Assembly (NCBI GenBank): GCA_964418605.1
Contig: CAYQLY010000015.1
Coordinates: 1 to 48,886, forward strand
Length of the DNA: 48,886 nt
Source of the DNA: CAYQLY01 sp964418605
GTDB lineage: Bacteria; Bacteroidota; Bacteroidia; Cytophagales; Cyclobacteriaceae
Direction: 5' to 3'
How positions within the stretch are numbered: position 1 is the first letter of the stretch; every line of letters starts with the position of its first letter. This document shows, piece by piece, positions 1-9,677 of the stretch. The position numbers and the translations under genes are program-made. Under the pieces are notes generated by a model. It was not told where the DNA came from and made no database searches. It saw only the letters and a program-made list of their open reading frames with translations.

Positions 1-1
1 A

Positions 2-412
2 ACTAAGCCTCTTGATTATAACAAATACTTTAGCTATATTGGATTATGCTTATCAAATAAGAATAAGGTATCTTATCACCCTTCATTAGGTGTAGAGCTT
101 ATGTCGATTGATGGTAAAGTGATTATAAAAAGTGTTCGTAAGGGTGGTTCAGCATATCGTGAGGGATTAAATGAAAAAGATGAGCTGGTAGCATTTAATG
201 GATATCGTCTCTATCGTGAGTCAGATATTGATGACTGGTTAAGTTATTTTAAAGTTGGTGATAAAATAGCTGTTACTATTGCTCGGGATGGTAAATTAAT
301 GGATATATATTTGGTGTTAAGCAAAGATGATACGGTAGATTATGTGTTAATGCCTATTAAAAAGAGTGTTGATAAAGAACGATTATATAAGAAATGGCTT
401 TTGATAAATTAA
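2..412 (+). CDS. C-terminal end of a PDZ-domain peptidase, probably family M61 (5' partial)
   Basis: The reading frame is open from base 2, so this is the 3' end of a gene that starts before the window. About 136 codons remain. The segment from about nt 101 looks like a PDZ domain: a GKVIIKSVRKGGSAYREGL stretch, then DELVAFNGYRL, then a beta-rich tail. In Bacteroidota such a PDZ at the very end is typical of M61 glycyl-aminopeptidase-like proteins, and the preceding PLDYNKYFSYIGL fits their linker. The zinc-binding catalytic part is outside the window, so the family assignment is inference; another PDZ protease is possible. Confidence 0.6.
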   Translation, partial: TKPLDYNKYFSYIGLCLSNKNKVSYHPSLGVELMSIDGKVIIKSVRKGGSAYREGLNEKDELVAFNGYRLYRESDIDDWLSYFKVGDKIAVTIARDGKLMDIYLVLSKDDTVDYVLMPIKKSVDKERLYKKWLLIN

Positions 413-463
413 TAGGATTAAAATAGTTTTTACTTTTTATTTTTGTAAATAGATATTACGTTC

Positions 464-1258
464 ATGAAGCAATACCATGCCCTAATGCAGCATATTTTAG
501 AAAAAGGGATAAAAAAGGAAGATCGAACAGGGACAGGAACCGTTAGTGTTTTTGGCTATCAAATGAGGTTTGACTTAAAAGAGGGATTTCCATTGGTTAC
601 AACAAAAAAAGTTCATTTAAAATCCATTATATATGAACTATTATGGTTTTTAAATGGGGATACGAATATTAAATATTTAAATGACAACGGTGTTACAATA
701 TGGAATGAATGGGCTGATGAAGATGGAAATCTCGGTCCTGTTTATGGCTATCAGTGGAGAAATTGGCCTACTCGAGAAGGAAAAAAAGTAGATCAAATCG
801 CAGACTTGATTCAGCAAATTAAAAAAAATCCTGATTCACGAAGACTTATGGTGAGTGCATGGAATGTGGCGGATATTGCTCAGATGAAGCTTCCACCTTG
901 TCATGCATTGTTTCAGTTTTATGTGGCAGATGGTCAACTATCTTGTCAGTTGTATCAACGAAGTGCAGACGTTTTTTTGGGTGTTCCCTTTAACATTGCA
1001 TCTTATGCACTATTGACAATGATGATTGCTCAAGTGTGTGATCTTCAATTGGGAGATTTTATACATACATTTGGTGATGCACATTTGTATCTTAATCATC
1101 TTGAACAGGTACAGTTGCAATTAACGCGTGATGTGCGTCCATTGCCTGTCATGAAATTAAATCCGGCAGTCAAAGATATTTTTTCATTTTCTTATGAGGA
1201 TTTTAGCTTGGAAAATTATAATCCTCATCCGAGTATCAAAGCACCTGTAGCTGTATAA
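464..1258 (+). CDS. thyA: Thymidylate synthase
   Basis: Converts dUMP to dTMP using methylene-tetrahydrofolate, in the cytoplasm. The protein is 264 residues, the same length as E. coli ThyA. The catalytic cysteine is C146 within LPPCHALFQFYV. The folate and dUMP-binding stretches RTGTGT (21-26), QLYQRSADVFLGVPFN and HLYLNHLEQ are present, and the C-terminus IKAPVAV matches the family's closing segment. A TATTTTTG box at 438-445 could be a -7 element, but no convincing -33 partner was seen. dnaG starts 18 bp downstream, so the two may be cotranscribed. Confidence 0.98.
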   Translation: MKQYHALMQHILEKGIKKEDRTGTGTVSVFGYQMRFDLKEGFPLVTTKKVHLKSIIYELLWFLNGDTNIKYLNDNGVTIWNEWADEDGNLGPVYGYQWRNWPTREGKKVDQIADLIQQIKKNPDSRRLMVSAWNVADIAQMKLPPCHALFQFYVADGQLSCQLYQRSADVFLGVPFNIASYALLTMMIAQVCDLQLGDFIHTFGDAHLYLNHLEQVQLQLTRDVRPLPVMKLNPAVKDIFSFSYEDFSLENYNPHPSIKAPVAV

Positions 1259-1276
1259 GTTATCATTTAAACTATT

Positions 1277-3163
1277 GTGATTAGTCAAGATATTGTTACA
1301 CAAGTTAAAGAATTAACGGACCTTGTAGAGGTAGTAAGTGATTTTGTTACACTCAAGCGGAAAGGTCAAAACTTAGTTTCACCTTGCCCATTTCATCAAG
1401 AAAAAACACCATCTTTTGTTGTTTCTCCTGCAAAGGGAATTTATAAGTGCTTTGGTTGTGGAAAATCAGGTGATGCAATCCAGTTTATTATGGATATCGA
1501 AGGCTTGACGTATATGGATACTATTCGTTATTTAGCCCGAAAGTATGGTATCGAACTTAAAGAAGAGACCGTTGATTATTCTACAGATCAGCAACGTGAA
1601 AAAGAATCTATTCTTATTGCTCTTCATTTTGCAGCATCTTATTTTCAGGATATACTTTGGAAAAATCCGCATGGAAGTTCTATTGGACTTAGTTATTTCA
1701 AAGAGCGAGGTCTTTCTGAGCCCATTATTAAAAAATTTCAATTAGGATATAGTTTAGATGAGTGGGATGCTTTTCTTCGGTATGCTGTTAAAAATAATTA
1801 CCAGATAGATATTCTTCAAAAAGCAGATCTTATTAATCAGCAAGGCGATAAAAAGTATGATCGGTTTCGTGGGCGAATTATTTTTCCTATTCATCAGGTT
1901 AATGGTCGTGTGGTAGGTTTTGGAGCAAGGATATTAAAAAATGAAAAAAACCAAGCGAAATATATTAACTCTTCAGAGTCAGAAGTTTATCATAAGAGTA
2001 AAATTTTATATGGTCTTTTTCAAGCTAAACAAGCTATCCGTCAAGAAGACTTGTGCTATTTGGTAGAAGGATATATGGATGTGTTGATGTTGAACCAAGG
2101 AGGGGTAGAGAATGTGGTTGCTTCATCAGGTACATCACTGACTAAAGATCAAATTAAGCTAATAGGAAGACATACATCTAATATCACGATTTTGTATGAT
2201 GGCGATCAGGCCGGATTGCAGGCGTCATCGCGTGGCGTAGATATGATCTTAGAAGAGGGTTTAAATGTACGTATTGTCTTATTCCCTGATGGGGAAGATC
2301 CTGATAGCTTTTTACGCAAAGTAGGAGCAGTTGAATTTAAAAAATATATTATTTCTAATGTTCAGGATTTTGTAACCTTTAAGACACAGATTTCCATTTC
2401 TAATACTAAGAATGACCCGATTCAAAAAGCAGAAATTATTAGAAGCATTGTAGAAAGTATTGTTAAAATTCCTGATTCTATTAAAAGAAGTTTGTATTAT
2501 AAACAGTGTAGTCAATTACTAGGTATAGATGAATTGATATTGATAGCCGAAGGGAATAAAATATCTTTAGCTGCTAGTAAAACTAATAAAACAACAATTT
2601 CTGATGCTGATGATGTAAAGATTAATGAAGCTTCTGTAACTCAAGCTATAGAGAAAAGCACAGATGATCAGTTGTATATTCATGAGCGGGAAGTTATAAA
2701 GTTAGTTATCAGGTATGGAGATCACTTGATTAATGATACTACCTCATTGACGTTATACATGCTTAATGAATTAGTAGATATCGAATTTGAAAGTCCAATG
2801 TATCAATCTATGTTAGAGATACTTCGTCAAACATCAACACATCAGTCATTATTGCAAACTCATGATGAATTTATAAAAAAAGAGATAGCTGGTATATTGT
2901 CTGAAAAGTATGAGTTAAGTGAAAATTGGATTAAAAAATATTTAATTAATACTCCTACAGAAGAAAATATATTGCTCCATGCAGCCTATACAGCGGTTCT
3001 TCGCCTGAAGTTAAAACAAATTCGAAAATTAATTAAAGAAAATAGTTTGCATATAGCACAAGCAGTAAGTATAGAAGAACAAAACCAACAGCTTAAAATT
3101 AAAATGGAACTTAAACAATTTGAAAAACAGATTGCTGATGAGCTTGGTATTATTGTTGGGTAG
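1277..3163 (+). CDS. dnaG: DNA primase
   Basis: Synthesises RNA primers at the replication fork. The 628-residue protein has the CHC2 zinc finger at its N-terminus (C37, H40, C58, C61 in CPFH...CFGC), then the primase catalytic core, a TOPRIM domain (LVEGYMDVLML and later ILYDGDQAGLQAS) and a less conserved C-terminal helicase-interaction region. The start codon is GTG at 1277; no ATG lies ahead of the conserved SQDIV start of the family. It follows thyA closely and converges on priA with a 13-bp gap, so two replication genes sit tail to tail. Confidence 0.97.
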   Translation: MISQDIVTQVKELTDLVEVVSDFVTLKRKGQNLVSPCPFHQEKTPSFVVSPAKGIYKCFGCGKSGDAIQFIMDIEGLTYMDTIRYLARKYGIELKEETVDYSTDQQREKESILIALHFAASYFQDILWKNPHGSSIGLSYFKERGLSEPIIKKFQLGYSLDEWDAFLRYAVKNNYQIDILQKADLINQQGDKKYDRFRGRIIFPIHQVNGRVVGFGARILKNEKNQAKYINSSESEVYHKSKILYGLFQAKQAIRQEDLCYLVEGYMDVLMLNQGGVENVVASSGTSLTKDQIKLIGRHTSNITILYDGDQAGLQASSRGVDMILEEGLNVRIVLFPDGEDPDSFLRKVGAVEFKKYIISNVQDFVTFKTQISISNTKNDPIQKAEIIRSIVESIVKIPDSIKRSLYYKQCSQLLGIDELILIAEGNKISLAASKTNKTTISDADDVKINEASVTQAIEKSTDDQLYIHEREVIKLVIRYGDHLINDTTSLTLYMLNELVDIEFESPMYQSMLEILRQTSTHQSLLQTHDEFIKKEIAGILSEKYELSENWIKKYLINTPTEENILLHAAYTAVLRLKLKQIRKLIKENSLHIAQAVSIEEQNQQLKIKMELKQFEKQIADELGIIVG

Positions 3164-3176
3164 AATTATATGAAAA

Positions 3177-5624
3177 CTATATTGGATCTACATCTATTTT
3201 ATATGTAATGCTTTTGTAAGAAGCATATTTTAGCAAGCTGTCTAATTTTTTCCGTATTTCTATTTTTATTTTATCTATATCTTTTGTATTTTTTATTTTA
3301 ATAAAAATTTCTTTCAAATAAATATTATTTATTTTTTCAATAATTGGAGTGCTCGGGCCAAGTATATCAATTTTATCATTTAATTTTTCAAGTATATCAT
3401 TTTTTAGTGTATGAGCAGCTTGGTTAACCAGGGTTTGAGTTTTATGTTTAAATGTAAGTTGAATGAGGCGTGTAAATGGGGGGTACTTGAATTTTTTTCT
3501 TTCAATGAGTTCATTTTTTAAAAATATAAGATAGTCTTTTTCTGAAATGTAATTCAAAAGTGGATTCTTTATATTTCTTGTTTGGATAATAACTGTTCCT
3601 TTTTTATTTCGCCTGCCTGCTCGTCCGCTGACTTGAATCACTGCTTGTAGTGCACGTTCATGTGCTCTATAATTAGAAAAATACATTAAGCCATCTATAT
3701 CTAAAATGCCTACAATGCTGACTTGGTTAAAATCAAGTCCTTTGCTTATCATTTGAGTTCCTATTAAAATATCGATTTCTCCCAATTCAAATTGATTAAT
3801 GATAGTTTGATAGGTATTTTTTTTTCGAGTCGTATCCAGATCCATGCGTTGTACACGAGCTTGTGGGAAGAGTAGTTCTATATCTTCTTCTATTTTCTCC
3901 GTTCCCATACCATGTAAATGGAGTGAGGGATTTTGACAATGAGGGCATAATGTGGGCAGTTTTTCGTGATAGCCACAGTAGTGGCATTCTAAATGGTGGT
4001 GATGTAAATGATAGGTTAGGCTTACGGCACAGTTTTTACATGTGCTGATCCATTCACAATGAGAACATGAAAGATGTGTGGAGTATCCTCTTCTATTTTG
4101 AAATAATAAAACCTGCTCGTTCTTATTTAGTGCTTTTTCAATGTTGTAAGATAGGGTATGTGAAAGTTTGGATTGATTTTTTTTTGTTTTTCTATCCTTA
4201 GTGATATCGATTAACTCTATTTGTGGCAAAGGTATATCACTGTATCTTTTATCTAGGGTAACTAGAGTATATTTTTGATTGAGTGTATTCATGAACGATT
4301 CTGTAGATGGGGTAGCTGAACCTAATAGTATCGATGCATGGTTAAGGTGAGCAAGCATGATAGCACTATCTCTAGCATGGTAACGTGGTGCCGGATCCTG
4401 TTGTTTGTAAGAAGGATCATGTTCTTCATCTATAATAATTAACCCTAGATTTTGAAAAGGTAAGAATAAGGCAGATCGTGTGCCTATTACAAAACTGATT
4501 TGCTCTTTTTGGATACCCTCCCAACAACGTATCTTTTCTGTAGTAGATACTTTAGAATGGTATACGGGTACTTTGCCTCCAATAGCTTTTTCTATTCGTT
4601 GAACAATTTGTGTTGTAATAGCAATTTCTGGTAATAGAAGTAGGACTTGTTTTTTTTTCAATATCGTATCTTTAATAAGACTTAAGTATACTTCCGTCTT
4701 TCCACTTCCAGTGACACCATGTAGAAGTACAGGTTTATTGGCATTAAAGGAGACTATGATTTCTTTTTTTGCTTTTTGCTGTGCTTCAGATAGTATGAGA
4801 GGTGAATGAGTTTCATTAGTAGAAAAATTATAATAATAGTCGGATAGTGGTTTTTCAAACTCAGTAAGTAGATGGTGTTCTTTTAGCGCCTGGATTAGTT
4901 TTTCCGTTAATCCTTTTGCTTTTAAGTCTTTTTTTGAAAAATAGATTATGCTTTCATTGAGTATAGCGGTAATGCTATTGATTATTTTCGATTGTGTTTT
5001 TTTAGTTGTTTTTAACTTTAAGCTAATTTCTTGAGGTGTAAAGTGATTGAAATCGAACTTGTAAAGTAGTTTCTTTTGTGATTCTTTGTTTTTTCTTAAC
5101 AATGTTTCATATCTAATAATACCTTTAGTAAGTAGTGAGTTTAATAAGTTGTATTTATTTTTAAAAGGAATCTGTTCTATTATTTTTTTGTAATTTTTTT
5201 GATTTGAGTTCTCTATTATCTTCAAAATTTCTAACTCATGCTCATTTAAATAAGCCGTTTTCTTAACATTGGTATCAATGATTTGAATAGATGTTTTACT
5301 AGTTAGTATAAGATGTGGAGGTAGGGCCGTTTTTATAACTTCGCCTTTAGAACACATATAATAATCTGCTATCCATTTAAGAAAGTTGAGGTGTTGCGTT
5401 GGAATGGTTGGCTTTAGGTCAAGAACATATAAAATATCTTTTATGTTATATATTGTATCTTTTTTATCAAAAATATTCTCAATTATACCAGTAAAATTAC
5501 TTTTGTTCCCAAAAGGGACAATAACTCTACTGCCGATTTTAATGATTTTTGTAAACTCATCAGGGATATTATACGTAAAAATAGTAGGGATAGGGAGCGA
5601 AATGATAATAATATCAGCAAACAT
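3177..5624 (-). CDS. priA: Primosomal protein N' (replication restart helicase PriA)
   Basis: Superfamily 2 helicase that reloads the replisome at collapsed forks. The 815-residue protein has an N-terminal DNA-binding region, Walker A GVTGSGKT at 303-310, Walker B DEEH followed by the aromatic-rich loop (DPSYKQQDPAPRYHARD), and the cysteine-rich zinc-binding insert typical of PriA (CSHC, CKNC, CHYC, CPHC). Helicase motif VI appears as QVSGRAGR. Length and motif order are normal. A possible minus-strand -7 element (TAAGTTTG on the minus strand, 5690-5697) lies 66 bp upstream, without a clear -33 box. Confidence 0.97.
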   Translation of the reverse strand: MFADIIIISLPIPTIFTYNIPDEFTKIIKIGSRVIVPFGNKSNFTGIIENIFDKKDTIYNIKDILYVLDLKPTIPTQHLNFLKWIADYYMCSKGEVIKTALPPHLILTSKTSIQIIDTNVKKTAYLNEHELEILKIIENSNQKNYKKIIEQIPFKNKYNLLNSLLTKGIIRYETLLRKNKESQKKLLYKFDFNHFTPQEISLKLKTTKKTQSKIINSITAILNESIIYFSKKDLKAKGLTEKLIQALKEHHLLTEFEKPLSDYYYNFSTNETHSPLILSEAQQKAKKEIIVSFNANKPVLLHGVTGSGKTEVYLSLIKDTILKKKQVLLLLPEIAITTQIVQRIEKAIGGKVPVYHSKVSTTEKIRCWEGIQKEQISFVIGTRSALFLPFQNLGLIIIDEEHDPSYKQQDPAPRYHARDSAIMLAHLNHASILLGSATPSTESFMNTLNQKYTLVTLDKRYSDIPLPQIELIDITKDRKTKKNQSKLSHTLSYNIEKALNKNEQVLLFQNRRGYSTHLSCSHCEWISTCKNCAVSLTYHLHHHHLECHYCGYHEKLPTLCPHCQNPSLHLHGMGTEKIEEDIELLFPQARVQRMDLDTTRKKNTYQTIINQFELGEIDILIGTQMISKGLDFNQVSIVGILDIDGLMYFSNYRAHERALQAVIQVSGRAGRRNKKGTVIIQTRNIKNPLLNYISEKDYLIFLKNELIERKKFKYPPFTRLIQLTFKHKTQTLVNQAAHTLKNDILEKLNDKIDILGPSTPIIEKINNIYLKEIFIKIKNTKDIDKIKIEIRKKLDSLLKYASYKSITYKIDVDPI

Positions 5625-5782
5625 AGCTAAGTTTTCTATAAAAGTTTTTTGCTACAAGAGATTTTAGATAATTTTGTTCCCCCTTTTTGCAAACTTACTA
5701 TTAAGCCATGTAAAATAATAAAAAGCGAACGAGCTATTTCAGAGATTTTAGGGAATGATTTTAAATAGGAATATAAGCAGCA

Positions 5783-6229
5783 ATGGGAAGAAATAGATCT
5801 ACTATGCGAACAATCACACAAGCTATCCTGTTTAGGGGTGCCCACCCTGCTTTGCTTTATGAAACGTATCTTAATGCAGGCAAGCACGCAGAGTCGATAG
5901 GAGGGGCTAAGGTGACTATTTCTGATGAAATAGGTGCTGATTTTAGTATTTATGGCCATTACATCAAAGGTAAGAATATTGATCTAATAAAAAATAAGCT
6001 TATTGTTCAAAGATGGAGAGCTGCTGATTGGGATGAAGATGAGTTAGATTCTATTGTTTCAATTCAGCTTAAAGGACAAGAGGACGGGACATTACTTGTA
6101 TTAGTTCATGCCAATATTCCAATTAAAAATTTATTAGATATAAAAAGACATTGGGAGGATTTTTATTGGAAAAAATGGAAAAAATATTTTGGAATATCTG
6201 TTCATACAATAGAAGAAGGTGTTGATTAA
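5783..6229 (+). CDS. Aha1/SRPBCC-domain protein (START-like fold)
   Basis: A 148-residue protein resembling the AHSA1 branch of the SRPBCC superfamily, a hydrophobic-pocket fold that binds ligands or Hsp90-like partners. Visible signatures are an ATYEV-like helix (HPALLYETYLNAGKHAE), the Gly-rich turn and FSIYGHYIKGKNIDLI, then IVQRWRAADWDEDELDSIV, and a C-terminal helix rich in Trp (HWEDFYWKKWKKYF). Actual substrate unknown. ATG at 5783 is the upstream option; ATG at 5804 (MRTITQAI) fits family N-termini better. A candidate promoter, TTTG-N17-TAATTTTG, lies at 5648-5676. Confidence 0.8.
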   Translation: MGRNRSTMRTITQAILFRGAHPALLYETYLNAGKHAESIGGAKVTISDEIGADFSIYGHYIKGKNIDLIKNKLIVQRWRAADWDEDELDSIVSIQLKGQEDGTLLVLVHANIPIKNLLDIKRHWEDFYWKKWKKYFGISVHTIEEGVD

Positions 6230-6237
6230 TTGACGTT

Positions 6238-8640
6238 TTATTTTTGTATTCTTTTTTGTTCTTCTTCTATAGATGTTTTGTTTTTTAATGAGTTTGTAAG
6301 TTTTTTATTCCCAAATGTATAGCTTAGGGATAACATTATAAACCGATCATCATAGTTGGTTTTGAAAAAATTCTTATTAAATAGCTGTTTGCTATCATAC
6401 CAATAAGGCATTATAAGGCTATTGATTGATAAGTTTACTGTTATTTTTTGTTGAATAAATGATTTTTTAATACCTGCATGTAGATTATACCATAAGCCAT
6501 GTCCGTAAAATCCATCTAAGAACGGTGTAGACAGATAGCCTGAAAGCTCTATTTTATAATCATAAGGCAATAATAAAACAGTTGTTGCTGTAGGTACCAA
6601 TCGAGGTGTTGCGTTCAAAGAGGTTACTTCTGGATGCACAGTATTGAAGAATTCAAATTTTAGCCCCCCATTGACATTGAACCAATTGGTAATGTTTTTA
6701 TTGATTGATAGATTGATGGAGTAGGTATAGGCATATGTATAATTTTCAAATTGCCTGGTAAAAACTTTAGTTGCTGTGTCTGTTCTGGTTAAAGAACCTA
6801 TAAAGTGGTTCATATGTGTGTAGCTTATAGACGAAGTGAAGGTTTGATTATAGGAGTGTGTGATTTCAACTGAATGATTAATTTGTGGAATGATATATTG
6901 ATTTCCTTTAAAAGAGAAATTTTGAGATCCAAATGTTGAGAAAGGGTTGATCCATTCATATTGGGGGCGGTTGATGCTTTTTTTGTAAGATATAAACCAC
7001 TCATGGTTTTTGGAAGGTTTGTATGTAAAATTAGCACTTGGAAAAAATTGAAAATAGTCTCGCGTAAAGGAATCGTTAGAAGTGGAAGAAACGCCTTGTG
7101 TCTTTGTGTATTCTGTTCGTACGATAAGTTGAATATCTGTTTTATTATAATTTTTTGAGAGCCCTGCATAAGCAGCTTGAATATATTCTTTATATATAAA
7201 ATGATTTGTTTTCTCTTTGCATATTTTCCATTCATTTTCTTTAAAATCTTCCCATATAAACTGATTAGTAGTTGTGGTAGATGTGTTTTTTAATCCCATT
7301 TCTAATAATCCCAAAGAAGTAGAATGAGAATAGTCTGCCGAAGCTGATAGGATGGTAATTCGTATAGGATTATAATTAGCTGATAGGGTAGATGGTCTAC
7401 TTGATGTATAGTCGGCTCTTAAAAACTCAGAAAGATATTCATCTTTCCAATTTTCATAATAAGTGTATGCATCTAGATGCGCTAATAAGGACTTATTTTT
7501 AAGTGTATCAAATGTGGTTTTATAATAGATGCTACCTGATGAAATTTGGAATCTTGCATCTGTTGACGTGCTTACCTTGAATAATGAATCAATCGTTGAA
7601 GGATTTAACTCGGTCTTGATTTCTGTTAGATTATTTTTAATATAACTGGAAAAATTCAAAGAAGGGCGAATGTTTATTCCAATAGAGTGTATAGGATTAA
7701 TTTTGTAGTCTATATCAGCTTTAAATGTACTGTTGTATTTTTTTACATTGGATCGATTTGTATGCTCTTCAAAATATAAGGTATTGGCAGGCCTATCTAT
7801 AAACAGATGTAAACTATTTATATCATTTTGAGGATTAGATAGATGATCTATTCCTGTCATAAAACTTATTTTATTTTTTTGATAATATAAATTAATGCCA
7901 GCATTTTCTCTAAATAGTTTACCTGTACCAATTCCCATCATAATATTTCCACCCCATGAGTCATTTTTAGATTTTAGAGTTTGAATATGTAGAATCGCTT
8001 TTGCACGGCCATCGTATTTGGAACTTGGATTACTAATTAGCTCTATTTTTTCTATGGAAGAGGCGGGCATAGTTTGAAGAATAGTAGTTAGCTCATCTCC
8101 TGATATATTCACTAGTTTGTCGTCTATAACTAACGTAAGTTCTTTGCCTCGTAAGTTAGTTCCGTTGATTCCTGGTGCACGTTGAATCACTTCATAAATT
8201 GTATTTCCGTATGTTATTGCACTTTCAGCTACATTTATTATTATCTTATCGGGTTTTAATTCAACCAACGGTTTAGATCCCATAATTTGGATAACGTTTA
8301 AATCTTTATCTATTTGATCAAGCTCAATATTTCCTAGATCTATATTTTGGGTTAAGTAGACTGAGTCAATAGAGTAGCTGTTGTAACCCAGATAATCTAT
8401 TTTGATGGTATAACTATCTTCGTTTATATGCTCTATTAAAAATGTACCATCTAATTCTGATGTTTGAGAAGTTACTATTTTTTGATTGTTTTTTTTAATT
8501 AAAGCGATTGTAGCCTGTGGTAATGAGCCTTGTGTAAATTTATCAATAACTTTCCCTTTTATAACATAATCTTTGGAGAAGCTACTAGAGCTACTTAAAA
8601 CAAGATGGAAAATCAATACCAAGAGAAGCCTATAAATCAC
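6238..8640 (-). CDS. TonB-dependent-receptor-like outer membrane beta-barrel protein
   Basis: An 800-residue outer membrane protein. It starts with a signal peptide (MIYRLLLVLIFHLVLSSSSS), followed by a carboxypeptidase-regulatory-like domain (about 25-105: IKGKVIDKFTQGSLPQATI, YTIKIDYLGYNSY), a plug domain (about 115-230: INVAESAITYGNTIYEVIQRAPGI, ELTTILQTMPASSIEKIELI) and a long barrel of alternating aromatic strands. This matches the Bacteroidota 'outer membrane beta-barrel family protein' rather than a classical siderophore receptor. No TonB box is evident and no SusD partner is adjacent, so the ligand is unknown. It converges on the SRPBCC gene with an 8-bp gap. Confidence 0.9.
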   Translation of the reverse strand: MIYRLLLVLIFHLVLSSSSSFSKDYVIKGKVIDKFTQGSLPQATIALIKKNNQKIVTSQTSELDGTFLIEHINEDSYTIKIDYLGYNSYSIDSVYLTQNIDLGNIELDQIDKDLNVIQIMGSKPLVELKPDKIIINVAESAITYGNTIYEVIQRAPGINGTNLRGKELTLVIDDKLVNISGDELTTILQTMPASSIEKIELISNPSSKYDGRAKAILHIQTLKSKNDSWGGNIMMGIGTGKLFRENAGINLYYQKNKISFMTGIDHLSNPQNDINSLHLFIDRPANTLYFEEHTNRSNVKKYNSTFKADIDYKINPIHSIGINIRPSLNFSSYIKNNLTEIKTELNPSTIDSLFKVSTSTDARFQISSGSIYYKTTFDTLKNKSLLAHLDAYTYYENWKDEYLSEFLRADYTSSRPSTLSANYNPIRITILSASADYSHSTSLGLLEMGLKNTSTTTTNQFIWEDFKENEWKICKEKTNHFIYKEYIQAAYAGLSKNYNKTDIQLIVRTEYTKTQGVSSTSNDSFTRDYFQFFPSANFTYKPSKNHEWFISYKKSINRPQYEWINPFSTFGSQNFSFKGNQYIIPQINHSVEITHSYNQTFTSSISYTHMNHFIGSLTRTDTATKVFTRQFENYTYAYTYSINLSINKNITNWFNVNGGLKFEFFNTVHPEVTSLNATPRLVPTATTVLLLPYDYKIELSGYLSTPFLDGFYGHGLWYNLHAGIKKSFIQQKITVNLSINSLIMPYWYDSKQLFNKNFFKTNYDDRFIMLSLSYTFGNKKLTNSLKNKTSIEEEQKRIQK

Positions 8641-8767
8641 AGTGTTACTACTAATTTTATTTCACGAGTTAGCAAAAAAATATAAAAAAACAAAATGATT
8701 TCTGTTTTTTTTATATTTTTTGAAATGGCATTGGGAGAAAAGTGATATGGAGTTTTTTGATTTTTTG

Positions 8768-8839
8768 TAGCCCGTAGGAGAATCGAACTCCTGTTTCCAG
8801 GATGAAAACCTGGCGTCCTAACCCCTAGACGAACGGGCC
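8768..8839 (-). tRNA. tRNA-Glu (anticodon TTC)
   Basis: On the minus strand the cloverleaf starts GGCCCGT and closes with ACGGGCT plus discriminator A. The anticodon arm is CCAGG-TTTTCAT-CCTGG, giving anticodon TTC. The T arm is AGGAG-TTCGATT-CTCCT. The D arm GTCTAGGGGTTAGGAC is typical of bacterial tRNA-Glu. The 3' CCA is not encoded. The first acceptor pair is a G-T wobble. Confidence 0.97.
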
Positions 8840-8851
8840 AAAAAAGAGATG

Positions 8852-8882
8852 CAAATTTATAAACTCTAGTTCAATTATCAAA
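8852..8882 (-). promoter_or_regulatory. Bacteroidota-type promoter for tRNA-Glu
   Basis: Read on the minus strand, this is TTTG (8879-8882), a 19-bp spacer, and TAAATTTG (8852-8859), matching the TTTG/TAnnTTTG consensus of Bacteroidota housekeeping promoters. The -7 box ends 12 bp before the first base of the mature tRNA, the spacing expected for a short 5' leader. Confidence 0.7.
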
Positions 8883-8937
8883 TAGGAAATTAAAAAAATA
8901 TTTATTATTTTGCTATTTGTTAATGAATCTAAAATAG

Positions 8938-9612
8938 ATGAGTATGAAAAAGTACCTTATTTTCCTCTTTTGTCAGTTTTTATTTGGATGTTTTGTTGAA
9001 TCTCACGCTAAAGAGGATAAAAAATCCAAAGAAAAGGACTTTATACAGACATTCAAACAATTTAAATATAGTTTATATCCTGAATTAGCGAAATTAACCA
9101 AAGGAGATATTAGGGGGTATAATTATCCTAAAGAGATTATAACTAAAATTGATCTTTTTTTTGAAGATAATACAGTTTTAATTTCTCAAACTCAGAAATC
9201 GATGTTGAAGGAGTGCGAGGATGTAGAGATGGATTACACCACTTTTAAAGAAGATTCATTATATAGTGATTTAAAGAATAAAGATATTTTAGGTATACTA
9301 TTAGGATTAGATGATGGTAATGGAAAAGGGTATTCTATTTTGACTATTTTTAAACTTATGTTAAATCCTATAGAGAAGATGAATACGGTACTCAATGTTA
9401 TTTCAGTTCAAAAACTAGGTACTCTTTCCATGGATAGTTATGCAGATAGGGTAATGATAAATTACATAGGTGGAATTTTGATTAAAACAAAACCACTTCA
9501 AAATGATTCTTGGTTGTTGGTTTATAACAATTATTTCAATATCTTCGAATTTAACTTTAATCTCAAAACACAGCAAATTATTTTTTTAAATGGGTATAAA
9601 CGAATTAATTAA
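8938..9612 (+). CDS. Hypothetical lipoprotein
   Basis: A 224-residue protein not recognised as a named family. The N-terminus MSMKKYLIFLFCQFLFGC has a basic start, a hydrophobic core and a lipobox-like LFGC (Cys18), so it is probably a lipid-anchored periplasmic or outer-membrane protein. The rest is soluble, mixed alpha/beta, with several Lys- and Asp-rich stretches and a C-terminal run of strand-forming sequence (WLLVYNNYFNIFEFNFNLKT). It lies between tRNA-Glu and mpl. Translation could begin at 8938 or at the second Met (8944); the second gives a more typical signal peptide. Confidence 0.7.
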   Translation: MSMKKYLIFLFCQFLFGCFVESHAKEDKKSKEKDFIQTFKQFKYSLYPELAKLTKGDIRGYNYPKEIITKIDLFFEDNTVLISQTQKSMLKECEDVEMDYTTFKEDSLYSDLKNKDILGILLGLDDGNGKGYSILTIFKLMLNPIEKMNTVLNVISVQKLGTLSMDSYADRVMINYIGGILIKTKPLQNDSWLLVYNNYFNIFEFNFNLKTQQIIFLNGYKRIN

Positions 9613-9630
9613 AGGAATAAATTTTTTCTT

Positions 9631-9660
9631 TTTGTCCCTTTTATATTTCTTTTAAATTTG
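9631..9660 (+). promoter_or_regulatory. Bacteroidota-type promoter upstream of mpl
   Basis: TTTG at 9631-9634, an 18-bp spacer, then TAAATTTG at 9653-9660. This fits the TTTG/TAnnTTTG consensus. The mpl start codon is 18 bp further on, so the 5' leader would be short. Confidence 0.65.
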
Positions 9661-9677
9661 TCAAGAAATTAGAACAT